Translations under genes and position numbers: made by a program | Notes under the pieces: generated by a model | The model's input: the letters and a program-made list of their open reading frames with translations, nothing else | Databases searched by the model: none | Told to the model about the DNA's origin: nothing | Shown here: piece by piece, positions 12,002-24,289 of the stretch | How positions within the stretch are numbered: position 1 is the stretch's first letter | How the letters are laid out: every line of letters begins with the position of its first letter | Origin: Mercurialis annua | Lineage: Eukaryota > Streptophyta > Magnoliopsida > Malpighiales > Euphorbiaceae | NCBI RefSeq assembly: GCF_937616625.2 | Contig: NC_065572.1 | Span: 68,074,653-68,138,652, forward strand | Reading direction: 5' to 3' | Length of the DNA stretch: 64,000 bases

Positions 12002-12230
12002 TTTCTTATAATTAAATAATTTTTTCTAAATCTAGTGTCTTTTAATATTTGTTTGTAATTTTATTTTTTGTCTTTAAATTTTTGAAAATAAAACTTACTC
12101 GTTCTTACAATTTTGTTAAATAAAAAATTGAATTGAACTAAATTTTACCTTTTAATTCAGTTCAATTTTTATCTTCTTCAAAATAAATCGATTTTTTTTA
12201 TCAAATCGAACCAGCCGATGCACACACTTC
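11786..12230. mobile_element. CGGTTC-type element interrupted by a microsatellite
   Basis: The left part (GCACTGAACCAACCGAAAAA) and the right part (AAATCGAACCAGCCGATGCA) are inverted versions of each other, and the core is AT-rich. It is similar in style to the element at 5571-6117. The limits are approximate and no target duplication is evident. Confidence 0.35.
11909..11998. repeat. Compound microsatellite (AC)25(AT)20
   Basis: An uninterrupted run of 25 AC units (11909-11958) is followed directly by 20 AT units (11959-11998). It lies about 1.2 kb upstream of the MYB start. Long perfect AC/AT tracts like this are usually polymorphic. Confidence 0.98.
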
Positions 12231-12299
12231 ATGTAATTTATATATTTAAAACACACATCAGAACTGCAAATTCTATTATTGAATAGGTATTGAAATTAG

Positions 12300-12522
12300 G
12301 AGAAATTCTTAGGTAGACTTAGTCTATCACGTTATCCGTGGACTAAACCTATCATATTATGACACGTCATTAAAATAATGGCATTATCGTAATATTCTTA
12401 TTCAAAAGTGTAAATAAGTAATAAACAAAATTACGATAGTGCCATTATTTTAATAACGTGTCATAATGTGATAGGTTAGTCCACGGATGACGTGATAAAC
12501 TGAGTCTACCTAAGAATCTCTC
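12300..12522. mobile_element. Mutator-like MITE with long inverted arms
   Basis: A 223-bp near-palindrome. The left arm starts GAGAAATTCTTAGGTAGACT, and the right arm is its reverse complement with few changes over about 100 bp each, including CCGTGGACTAA and ATGACACG. The flanks are TGAAATTAG (12291-12299) and TAAAATTAG (12523-12531), a 9-bp target duplication with one mismatch, as expected for Mutator-like elements. Confidence 0.8.
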
Positions 12523-13162
12523 TAAAATTAGTAATTACAAAAAAAAATCAATTAATCTCTCCAATGTAAATGAAGTTAATTAGAAGGCCAAATAGTCATT
12601 TCACAGATAGTATTAGTAGTATGTTTTGGCCTGTGCTAGCAAAATCTTTGTTGTCTAAAAGGGTCTACCATATTTGCTCTTGCAAAAACCAAGCACAATT
12701 TGAAATGGCAATTATTGATTGGAAAATTAAATATATTCAACAACTTAGAAACTAAAATTTTAGCCATTATTATCCTGCCATGTAAGCATATTTTACTTTC
12801 TCCATTGCAACAGCTAGGACTGGATTTTCTTCTCTATTTGCCCACCTATAATTTGACTAGCTTAATCAACCTTATTGATTTAATTTTAATTTTATTTTAA
12901 TTTCTGTAAATTACCAAAATTGCCCAAAAAAAAAATTAGCATCCAAAGTCTTAGCTATAGAGAAGCTTAATAGTCACTAGTTTGAGCTATGGAAAGCAAT
13001 ATAGACCATTGGATCATAATTAATCAAGGGTCATGATCAACTTATTTTCAATAAATACCTTCTCAAACCTCACCTATTAAGCAACAAAAAAAATGGTTTC
13101 TATATCTTCTAAATCATAATCCTGAAACTCTCAACAAAAATCTCAAACCTTAATTTTTTTTG

Positions 13163-15717
13163 ATGGAGCTTGATCATAACAAGCTCATTGAAAAATCTAT
13201 TATAACCCACTCAATGTTTTTATCAGATGATTACTTAAACAAACCAGGGTTTTTCTTTGAAGCTGCATCATCATCATCATCAAAGGCTACAAATTTTCTT
13301 CAAGATTTTCAAAGTTTTGATCAGTTTCATGCAAATGGGTCATCTTTAAATCCAATGTCTATGGTGCAAACAGGGTCAAATTTTGAAACTTTTGATGTTT
13401 TTCCATTTGGGTCCTCTTCAACAGATATGGAATTTCATGATTATGAATGCAAACCATTTGCAGCCGGCGGCGGTGGTGGAGGGCACTATAGTCAAGTTAT
13501 GGATAATTTCCAAAGAAATAATAATCTTTTTGATCATCATTATATGATCATGGGATCAAATAATATTCATCAAGCTCATTTTCAGGAGATTAAGCCTTTG
13601 AATTTTGTTATACCAGATGAAGTGTCGTGTACTGTCACTGCTAATCAATATAACAGTAAGCAGGATCAGTACCACCGTAAGAGAGGCGGTGGCGGTGGTG
13701 TTAATAAGAGCAACGCTAGGGTTTTGCCTTCTACGAGAAGAACATGGAAAGCTCGGAAGAAGAATAATGTAGTCAAAGGGCAATGGACATCGGATGAAGA
13801 TAGGTATGCAAATAAATCTGGAGTTCTATGTTTCGGTGTTTTGTTTTCGTTTCTAAAAAAACCGAAATTCCGAAACTTTATATTTATAATTTGTTCGTAT
13901 AGAAAAATATTATTTCACCATTTTTTATTTTCGCGTTTCTCATTTCGGGATTTCGTTTTCGTGATGCAGGCTATTGACTCAGCTGGTGGAACAGTACGGA
14001 ATCAGAAAATGGTCTCATATAGCTCAGATGTTGCCTGGGAGAATTGGGAAACAATGTAGAGAAAGATGGCATAATCATCTTAGACCTGATATCAAAGTTA
14101 GTATCATTCATTTCACGGTTATATATTTGCATATAAAATCTTAATTATTTTTTATATTTATAACGATTTAAACATAGTATCTTGAATTTGATAAAACAAA
14201 AAGCCAAATTTTTTTAGCATATCACATCACCGATGGTTCTTTTTCACAAAACAGTGTCGTTTTGGTGGCTTTTAATGACTGAAACGACATAAAATAATGC
14301 CTTTAGGCTATAAAATGTTAAAAATATTGAAAATTCGAATTCTTTTATACTAAATTTTAAATATATTGTTTAATTAGTTATAAATATAAAAAAATTGGAA
14401 AATTATTAACAAATAACTCTTCATTTTATTTTATATTTGATTGAGAAAAAAAAAAGGTTTTAATAGATAATTGCAACATGTGTCAAATAGTATTGATATA
14501 TAACCATATGGGTGTGATTTTGTATAGGTGCAATAGATATAGCTAAAGAAAGATTGTTACCTGTTTGATGTTATGCCCCAATCATATTCTCTGCAATTTT
14601 GGACCTTTTTTGGTGATACATTAGGCAAAAAGCAAGTAAAAAACAAAATCTGTTTGTTAAGGAATAGTGGGGTTAACAAGAATCATGCATGCATGACAAA
14701 TAGATATCTCAATTAATGATAATGATAATGATAATGATGCCACTCATACATACACCTATATACAACATTTGTCATTCAATTGTCCGTCTTTATACAATTA
14801 TATTAAAATATAAACAAAATATTCATAATTTTAACTCTTTTAGCGGATATATTTTTTAAAAATTAAACAATTCGTTCTGTCAATTTGACGAATTAAAACA
14901 TTTGCGTATAAATTGTATGATGCAATGTAAGTTATACTAAAAAAATTCTTTACGAACCACATATTAGACACAATTAAAATATCGTTTTTTCAATTAGTAG
15001 AATTAATGGACCAAACTGTTAATTTTTTTAGAAAAATATCGATTTAACTCAAAATTATGAATAAATTAAATACATTTTTGATACAATTTATAAAAAATTA
15101 TAAATCCGCCATTGACACGGGTTATTCTAATTTTTCGGACTTTTTTTTTTGTTTTTGAGCAGAAGGAGATATGGAGTGAGGAAGAAGATAAGGTACTAAT
15201 CGAAGCTCATGCAGAGATCGGAAACAAATGGGCAGAAATTGCGAAAAAATTACCAGGCCGAACCGAAAACTCGATCAAAAATCACTGGAACGCAACAAAA
15301 AGAAGACAATATTCAAAGAGAAAATGTAGGTCTAAGTATCCAAGAGGTTCACTTCTTCAAGATTACATCAAAAGCTTGAACTTAGACTCATGCCCTACAG
15401 CAAGATCATCATACAGTACTAGCCACCCCAAAAATCAAGATCAGAATCATGTGGTATCATCATTTAATCATCAGTTTAATCAAAATGATGATAAGTTGTT
15501 GGTTCCCATGAGTAATTTCGGGTTGCCGGATTTTGAGTTTGATGAGAAAGTTATGTTTCAAGAAGGGTGCAGCTTTGAGTCTCTGCTTGATGAGAAAAGC
15601 TTTGAGATGATGGATCATGTGGCGGCGGTGATGGAGGATGTGACTCCGTTAATGGCGAATTTTGAGGTGAAGAAGGAGCTGGATTTAGTGGAGATGATCA
15701 CTCAAGCCAATATGTAA
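13163..15717 (+). CDS. MYB98: R2R3-MYB transcription factor, MYB98 type
   Basis: Three exons, 13163-13803, 13970-14096 and 15163-15717, giving 440 aa. The start is the ATG giving MELDHNKL. The N-terminal 200 residues are low-complexity (Ser, Asn, Gly runs). R2 starts KGQWTSDEDR near residue 205 and runs through PGRIGKQCRERWHNHLRPDI. R3 starts KEIWSEEEDKVLIEAHAEIG and includes GRTENSIKNHWNATKRRQ. After the repeats come KRKCRSKYPRGSLLQDYIKS and a C-terminal EFDEKVMFQEGCSFESLLDE block. Both are features I associate with Arabidopsis MYB98 rather than MYB118/115. MYB98 acts in synergid cells in pollen-tube guidance; expression here is inferred, not seen. MYB64/MYB119-type is the alternative. Confidence 0.9.
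14714..14738. repeat. Short ATAATG tandem repeat in MYB intron 2
   Basis: About four copies of a six-base unit (AATGAT) lie within the 1.07-kb second intron of the MYB gene. Confidence 0.8.
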
Positions 15718-17005
15718 TTAGGGTTTATAATATAGTCATATATGCACCATATGATCGTTTACATTTTGGGTATTAGATATTACTATAATTTTAGGGTTTG
15801 AATTATCTTCAAAATAAATATAAGAATAAAAAAAAAATCTTGAAAATTTTGAAGAAAAAAGTAAAAATTCACCTGGGTTGGTTATGATACGAAAAAATAG
15901 CCAAAGTTTATTATAAAATAAATGAAAGGAATTAAATATGTTGGGAGTTTTAATTTCATATTTAAACATTTGATATTTTGGGACATGACCAATTTATAAT
16001 TTTTTCGTTCCAAATGAATAGATACTATTTGAACTTTTTTAGTCTTAAATTATAGACATTAGTATTACGTAAGTGATTATAGTTTAGGCAAAAATTTTTG
16101 TTTAAAGTCAAACCTTTACATCTTTTATTGCCAAGTTTTTTAATTTTTATAATTATGTTCAATTTAAAAGCTTTTTCTTACAACTATGGCCAAAATTTTA
16201 GGTTTTATTTTTTAAATACAAACATTTGCATCGTTTATCAACGACTAAATTTTAAATTTTTGTATAACTTCTTAAAAAAGTAGTATCCGGCCGGTGAACA
16301 TTCAAGCATGTTTGAAATTCAAACATCATAACTAAATTATTTCAGTTGTTAATGCTGAAATGAAGCATAGTATTTTTTGAGGAGTAAATGTGGTGAAGAC
16401 ACCCTAAGTTCTGGAAATTAATTGGTCTTGACCATTTTAATAACCTCCACTGTAACAATTTATGAGACCATATAAGTCAACCTGCAAGAGAAATATCATA
16501 AAGTATGAGGGAACCCCTATCCGAAAAATAATTGTTATGTTCCAGACAAAATTATCTTATGTGTACATATCAATTTACATTTTTAAGCTTTATGAAAATA
16601 AATTAGTAGTATTTCATAATTAAAAAGAAAAGAATGGTCGTATAACTTTTTGAAAATAGAAAACTAATTATTTTTTTAAAACAGCTAAAATTTGTTTAAA
16701 TAATTTGGTAATATATTTTGATCAGAGCAATTAAAAATCAATTAAATTTTAGTTTAATCGAATTTTTTAGTTTTGAATTTTTTCACTCGTCGTTCTAATT
16801 TTCTATTAGAACCTTGGCCGAGTAATAAGTGATATTTGATAAAATTAAAAATTTAATGATGAAAATTAAATGTAGAATTTAAATGGTCAATATAATAATT
16901 GCTAATTTTTTAAGTGGTGAAATAAATAATTTTTTTGATAACTATAAATATTGAAAAATCATAACAATTACTTATTTTTATCTATTTTAAATATTTAAAC
17001 ATTAA

Positions 17006-17357
17006 GAGCATCTCCAATGAATTCTCTAAAAGAATCAAACTCTTTAAATTAAAGAGTGCAATAATAAAATACAAGTCCAATGAGTGAGTTTGTCTCTCTA
17101 CAATTTTCACTCTCTATTTCATATTTCATCAATTATATTTAATATTTAAATTAAATTAATATATTTTTTTTATTATATATTTTTTTTATTAATTTAATAT
17201 AAAAATAAAAATAATTTTTTTAATTAATATTTATTGAGAAAGGATAAAATAAAGAGTCTATTGGAGTAAAATTAAAAAAACTAATCTTTAAATTTAAGAT
17301 ATTCTTTATTTAAGAGAAAATCCTCTTTATTATAAAAAAAAATCATTGGAAATGCTC
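17006..17357. mobile_element. PIF/Harbinger-like (Tourist) MITE
   Basis: A 352-bp element with ends GAGCATCTCCAATG and CATTGGAAATGCTC, which are inverted copies. It is flanked on both sides by TAA (17003-17005 and 17358-17360). The GAGCATCTCCAA end and the 3-bp TWA duplication point to PIF/Harbinger. The core is AT-rich and non-coding. Confidence 0.75.
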
Positions 17358-18692
17358 TAACTATTTCAAATTTAACTTATTAATACATATTATAAATAAT
17401 ATTAACCCTTACAAATATAAATAAATAATACATGATCATAAATGTAAATGTAAATAAAGTTTGTTAACTTTTATTGCATAAGTGAAAAATTAGACCCTAA
17501 AAGTTACCCCTTTCTATGAAAATTGCTTAAAAATTCCGTCCATAATTGTTTTTAACAAAAATAATTGTATCTAGAAACACAAACAATAATCATATTTGTT
17601 TCCCATTAAATAGATACGATAATATTACCTTCAAAATAGAAAATTAGTTTTTAAAGCTCCAAAAGATTGCTCAATGATATTTCTTAATTTAGCATGTGTA
17701 CAATAAATACAAAAATTATTTTGTTTTAGTAAGACAACATGTATTTTGAAATTGGATAAACAATATGCATGTTATGGTATCATTATAAATCGCTTAGTAT
17801 TTGAATATATAGCATACATAAATAATATTTATCCAAAATAAAATAATTAATGTATATTATAATTGATTTTTTTTAAGAGTGCACATAAATAAGTGAAATA
17901 GTCACAAATACTATTTGTGATTGTAAATGAAAGTTTGGATATAGGCAATTATAAATATATTTGTTCTATCATTGAAACTCTCTTTTTATTTTTATTTTAA
18001 ATAAGTTTGAGCATTACTTTTTATATTAAGGATAATAAATTTAATAATTATATAACTAAGCAAAAAAGTTTGAATAAATGACATCCCAAATCTTTTTTTA
18101 TATGATCATAAGGTGTCATGAACGGGTTCCAACTATAAAACGACATTTTTAAACCTTCCACATTCAGACTAATCCCCACTCGAGCCGGGTAGGTCCTTTG
18201 CGTGAGGCAAAGCTCTGCCTCCAAATTTTAAATGGCTTCATACATGACATCCTGGATCTTTAAGATAAATATAAAAAGAAAAAGAATTACTATATATGAA
18301 GGATTCATATAGTAAAAATTTACCAACTTCATACGTTTTTTTTAATTCTATCATGCCTTTTAAAACTTTTCATAATAATACACTCATTTATATTTGTTTT
18401 TCAAATCCATACATAGGGTTTACGTGACATTCATTTATTGGTTTAAAATGACATCCATCTTAGCAAATTACATCAATAAATAAATGCCACCTCAGCACAA
18501 TACATAAATTTAGAAAAAATAGAAGTATATCTCAAAAAGAAAAAATAGAAGTAGGTGTATCTTTATAAAAAGTTTTAAAATACGTAATTAAATTAAAAAA
18601 ACATGTAAAATTGGTAAATTTTTTTATGACATTTACCCCATATTAAAAATACATACATTGATTTGCAATATTAGATATTGTTCTTACTAGAC

Positions 18693-18874
18693 TGAGTGTT
18701 TATCTCATGCATTGATTATGTCATGTCATGTTTACAACAAGCCAGTGAGCATTTGCAATTGAAAATCTTTTAATTATTATTTAATTTTTTTACTATCAAT
18801 TTTTTTATATGGTAAACGCATCATTGGTTTGTGCACGAATGACATGGCACAAGAGTTCCTTGTAATAATTTTTC
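18693..18874 (-). mobile_element. Mutator-like MITE, family A, copy 1
   Basis: A 182-bp element starting TGAGTGTTTATCTCATGCAT and ending TTGTAATAATTTTTC, flanked by perfect 9-bp duplications TTACTAGAC (18684-18692 and 18875-18883). It is the same family as 52625-52808 in the opposite orientation: both share the block CACGAATGACATGGCACAA (or its complement), the ends and the length. Confidence 0.85.
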
Positions 18875-19708
18875 TTACTAGACACATACACCCATATATA
18901 ATGACTATGAAAAGTTAAAATAAATAAAGTTTTAATATGCTTGCAAAGAAAATACTATTAATTCACGAGTAATAATTTAAAATGATAAAGATATAAACAA
19001 ATTGAATAAAAAATTTAATAATTATAACTTAATGTTAAAAAAATAAAATTAAGTACCCCCGTTATCAAACATCCTTGTTTTTTAAATACTGATTTACGAA
19101 AGAAAGCGGCTGTATGGTTCAACAAAGGCGGTTCTTTTCTCAATACAGAGTGAATTACTGCATAAGATTCAGAATCCGTATATTCTGACTTGACATGCAA
19201 CTAACGAAAGTAAATTTTCAAATTGCAGGACACTGCCAGCCGCCAGGCACAAAATAAAATTCCAATTGTCCAAAATCATACCACATATTTTCCGCCCTTT
19301 AACTCTTGACACTGCCAGAATCTAACAGGGTCGGGTCCACTCAACAGCTTGTCATTTGCATAAATTTTAGTAATAAATTCTCTAAATTTTAATAATATTC
19401 ATTTAAAAATTATTAAAAATTTGTATCTTATTAGATAATGTTACTTTTTAAGGACTGATCATAAAGGGGGGGGAAATTAATGTCTGGAATCAAAAGAGAA
19501 ATAATTTTCTTTTTTCTTGACAGAATTTCTCAGCATGGCTAAAGGCCACTAGCGAACGAATTATCCGAGTTAATTAAGCTAATCAAACAATACAAACCCA
19601 AAGAAAAAAAAGACATAATTGTGTTCCTGGCTTGATCTACAGACAAATTCTCCATGGTGTGTCATCATCTATTAAACCATTTTAATCACAAAAAAATCCC
19701 ACTTATCT

Positions 19709-22700
19709 TTAAGCTGTCTTTGCCTTTGGCTTAATGCGCTTCACTCTTGAATAAAGAAAAACTCCAGCAAGGGCAATCCCAGTACCTGCATTCAATCGAG
19801 GGGTATAAATTAAGGATCGTAGAAGGAGGCTGTACATAATAGCGGTATGCAAAAACCTAAACAAACTGAATATCAAACAATCCGACAAATCTGAATTCGG
19901 TTTGTTTGATATTAAAAATTCAGTTCTTTTGATTCGGTTTTGATTTTGATGGTAAAAAACTCAGTTCAGTCTTCATACTAATTGAACCAAGCACCGAACT
20001 GACTGGTTTGGTTTGAGATATTTTAAATTCTTGTAACTTCAGTTTGGTTCAGCTTAAAAAAAATATAACTTCGGTTCAGTTCGAATTGAATCCACCTAAT
20101 AAATAACACTAACTTGCAAGAAAATGAATACTTTCAAGTTTCAAGAAGTATACCTAGAGAGTTTATAGGTGAGACAGGCGTTCGGAAGAAGATGACAGAG
20201 CTCACAATGACCACCACACGCTTCACACAATTACCGACAGAGTGGGTAACAGGGGATACTCTTTGCAATATCATGTAAGACACCTGCAAAATTTCAACAC
20301 ATACTTAATCAGGCATACTTCATAATAGGCCATCTGGTTTCCACAAAGAATGGCAATATGAAGAAAAAAAGAAGTTTTAAAAACTTTACAATTCATTTTA
20401 TCATGGATTTGGACTTAATTTTAAAGTAAATATTTTTAAAATGACTAAATATTTTGAAAAGCCGAAGTTTATTTCATTTTATTAATATTCATCATGAATT
20501 TCAAAATATAGGTGGAGTCAAGGACTGATCTCCAAGAATTAAAAGAGAGGCCAACTGAATATCAAATCTACAAAAATAATCTTAGAAAGGTTTATAAGAT
20601 GGAAGGAAAATGTTTGGAACATATCATCATAATGTAAAATGGAAGTAAAAGATGTGAAAGACTTAGAGAAATGGTTGTCAGTCTTATCTTTGCGCATGAG
20701 AAAGATAATGAAAACTAACATGAGCAAATAATCATCCACATATCGACATACACAAAAGTATGTATATACATGGATGCATTAATAAACATATTCTAAACAG
20801 GAAATTACACTCAAGCTAAAAGATGCAAAGCTTATTTTCTTGTCTAGACTGGATCTCTAAACCCCTCTCACAAGAGTTCTACTTTCCTTATATGGTGGAG
20901 TTCCCTCGTGTGAGAATGGTACACCATGATTTCGGTCTAAGTAACAATTTTTCCATTCCAATAAATCCAGAGAGGCTAAGTAATGATTATTATGAACTGA
21001 CATCAACTATGTTACATAAATTAAGCACATCCAAAGATACCCCGGGATCCCACTGTAGAAAAGGCGAATTTCCAAAAGTTGAAGATAAATATTTTAACTT
21101 ACTATGATTACTTTATATGTCCAACGGAAATACTACAAGGTAGTACAAGCGTATACTTGAGAAAAGGACGACGGAAGAAATCAAATATTTCAAACAGTTA
21201 TGAGATTAGTAAAAGAACAAGGAAGAGAGAGAAACAGGTAATACCTGCTGATAGGCATGGAAGCAGAGTGCCGCAATAAGAGACCTCATGTATACTTGTT
21301 TCACATTCAACCCCTGACAACAAATAACAAATGTACATTAATACAAAATTTAATTAACTATACTTTTTTGAATTGTCAACTTGTAGACAAAACTCACAGC
21401 AGACTGGAGGTATGCAGGAGTGAACTTCACCCCCTCCATGAATAGAGTCACAGGGGTTAACAAGAAAAAGGACATAATTGTTATAATTGAGAACAGAGTG
21501 ATGTTGTCCATGGAATCCTGTTAATGAATAAATGAAAAAATCATTAGTCAGCAAGAAAATATTAAACTGAATTTAATTGTCAGGATACATGAAGATATAT
21601 GGGCATGCGAACAGACTTTAAAAAATGGTCAGTTCAATCAAGAAATGGCTGAGATGAACAAGCAGGGAGTACCTCTTTCTTAACCATGACCTTTTTGCTA
21701 AGGACATTACGGGATTGGTTTGTCAAATTGGAAGCCATTGCACTCCAGAACCCAGCCCTTTTTTGGAAACATAACACATAGTAGCATACTTAGAACATTG
21801 AAATGACAATGGCAATCATAGATCATTTATAAACAACTACAATAATCATACACATCCATTTGTAACTCATACCAATTGAAAGATGCCTCAGTGGCTGAAG
21901 CAAGAGCCACACCACCCATAATTGGTATAATGGAACCTACCACCCATAAAGTAGGCATCTGTAGAAACAAACGAAAACAAATGAAGTTGATATGACTAAA
22001 ATATCAGTTTGACAACATTAAAGCCACAAAATCTTCAGCTAGTTTCCATAAATGAGCATTGCCCTTGCCCATGTGATCAAATAGTTATGCATCTACAGCA
22101 GCAAGCTTTACTGATGCAGCGATAGCAATGTTCAATAGCCAAAAAGAAAGTATGCAAGGAATTCTCACCTCACCGAGAAACATAGCAGAGAGAAGAACTG
22201 AGAAGAAAGGTTCCATGGCTTTGATTGTGTGAGTGAATGAAACAGCCACTTTCCCAAGACTCATATTAGTGAAAAGGTTGCCTAGTGTGTGAACCACTGC
22301 CAGTGGGAGGATTGCAGCAAGCTGTCAAAACAATCGACACAATAAGCCCAAACCTTATTTTACCTAACAACCACGCAATCATCCACAGCAGTCATGGGAC
22401 ATTTCCAATACCTGAGCACCGCTGATTTTTGGCCTTTTGTAAAGATTAAGAGTCCACATGAGAGTAACTAGCACTGTCCCAACAGCAAACTGAATTAAGG
22501 TGATAGTTACTGGGTTTGGAAAGACCTTCAAAACCTGTAATGAAGAACAATGATAAGCACATTTTCTTCATGTGGAGCAGATTCGGGATAACCATAGTAC
22601 AATGAATTAATGCTATTTTTTACATTCTCTAAACTGAAACACAAGTATGTTAAACAAGTATCAATGGATTAGTCTCCCCCCTTTTTAATTGACGAAATAT

Positions 22701-23604
22701 CGTATAATTGAATAACATTCAATATTTACCAATTGCATCTTCATTAATGACCATTTTTAAATACATGAAATATGTACTTATCTGTGGTTTTTCAACTTGT
22801 AGGACATTTTTAAAATTTTACAGACATTATTTTCAATTTTGAAAATGAGAATTTAGTTTGTATACCTACATCAATGCATATTAATCACAAACAAATAAAA
22901 AAATACAATGATTAATTGACTTTGACTAAAAGCAAAACCCCTTATAAAAGTCCATTCAACTGCATAGTCGTAGTCAACTCATCAGTCTAATTTGATTGCT
23001 AACACTGATTATTTTATAAATAGGAATAATTAACAGCAATCATACAGTTTACTATTATAGTCAAACAAATGAAAAATAAACACTGTAGCAAGAAACAGAT
23101 TCAAATCAAAAAATAATACAAAATTAAACATTACTATTTGGCAAATGAATCAATTTTCCTAACCGATCTAACATTTAACATTGGAATAAATATTGAATGA
23201 ATTAATACCTGTTTGTTGTAAATATTGAAGTAAATATTGAAAAGATACCAAAGGCCGAACAACGATCCAAGCTCAAGAGTCTTACTCAAGCCACTAGCAG
23301 GCTTCTCACTCTCACCGGCGCTTTCAGGAACAGCAGCAGCCTTAACCTGAAAACTGTCAGTTTTCTCCTCGGAGACAAGAGGATTCCAAGGGCGGAGAGG
23401 CGAGATAGAGGAAGAAAACGACCAGGATCGGCGGGGGAAAACGACATTGCTAGAGAGAAGAGGATCCTGTCGTTTATTACTAGAAGAAGAGGCGCGAATA
23501 GAATCGAATCTAGAGGGAGAAGAAGTGAGGTGAGTGATTCTTCGGTGGTTGAGAAGAGGAAGAGACGGAGATGGCGAAGAGAGGGTGAAAGCTGCGGTCT
23601 GCAT
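19709..23604 (-). CDS. PPT1: Phosphoenolpyruvate/phosphate translocator, plastid inner envelope
   Basis: Nine exons on the minus strand: 23604-23209, 22534-22412, 22321-22169, 21958-21873, 21757-21673, 21517-21398, 21313-21245, 20283-20154 and 19785-19709, giving 412 aa. Residues 1 to about 95 are Ser/Arg-rich with few acids, a chloroplast transit peptide. The drug/metabolite-transporter core begins at [17 protein letters not shown] and holds [20 protein letters not shown] and [18 protein letters not shown]. The C-terminal run [40 protein letters not shown] and [10 protein letters not shown] is typical of the PPT/CUE1 class. It imports PEP into plastids in exchange for phosphate, feeding the shikimate pathway. 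PPT1 versus PPT2 is not settled. Confidence 0.94.
19850..20095. mobile_element. CGGTTTGGTT-type repeat in PPT intron 8
   Basis: Within the last intron of the PPT gene, a stretch of about 245 bp has inverted, degenerate copies of GGTTTGG, GAACCAA and TCGGTTCAGTTCG around an AT-rich centre. It is the same style as the elements at 5571 and 11786. The boundaries are approximate. Confidence 0.4.
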
Positions 23605-24289
23605 TTTGGGGATTGGTGGTGAAGATCTGAAATGGGATGGGAGGGTTGGGTTTTAATGGGTAGGTGGTGGAGGCGTTGGAGAGTCCGCCGAGAGGACTGA
23701 GTTGCTCGAGGTTTGGTGTGTAACAGTCCAAGCGGGGAATTTAACAAACAAATTCCCAATTCGGATGTTAATTTCTTTTTTATTTTTCTTTTATGTCAAT
23801 TGTCAAACTTGGCGCTTCTTCTTTTCTTTTCTTCAAGTCTCCTCTTTGTGTGTTTACTTCAAACGGCCCACACATAAAAAAAAGCCCATAAAAGGTGTAT
23901 TGATATCGATGTTTTAAAAAGGGTAATTTACACAAATCCCCAAAAATGCTCCAATCTAATGTTTTTACTTCAGTTTTTTCTTTTTTGCAGTAATCACTCA
24001 AAAAAATAAAAAAGTTTTTATAAATCCCTTATAACCCAAAATAAGTTAGTTTTAACATGAAACATGACAAGTTTATCCCTGACCCCACACATGCTTAATG
24101 CGGCGAAGTACTCATACTTGTTGAATGTTGTTATCTAATTAATAAGAAAGCTTAGGTGGCATGACCTTGTTGCCAATTCTTGTGCTGTTGAATGCTAATG
24201 CTAAGAAAGAAAGAAGCTTATGTGGCATGACTAATTTAACCTTTTGACTTTCTCATTAATTGGATTAGTCTGATTCATTTGTTTAATAA

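Larger units (their letters stand above)
11146..13162. other. Spacer upstream of the MYB gene
   Basis: Two kb of AT-rich DNA between the GDSL esterase and the MYB start. It contains a CCGAACC-type element with a long microsatellite (about 11786-12230), a Mutator-like MITE (12300-12522) and, close to the gene, a plausible TATA-like AATAAATA at about 13050. The short ORFs at 12570-12900 have no recognisable product. Confidence 0.5.
15718..19708. other. AT-rich intergenic region with MITEs
   Basis: Four kb between the MYB stop and the tail-to-tail PEP translocator stop. No supported gene. It contains a PIF/Harbinger-like MITE (17006-17357) and a Mutator-like MITE (18693-18874). The short ORFs at 15736-16283 and 19015-19200 are compositional noise. 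Confidence 0.6.

Noticed and set aside
15736..16283. Phe/Asn-rich ORFs downstream of the MYB gene
   Set aside because: AT-rich composition explains the open frames; no start context, splice signals or recognisable motif.
23286..23759. Alternative frames over the PPT first exon
   Set aside because: The frame giving the transit peptide and continuing through eight splice joints into the translocator core is the real one; the others end without homology.
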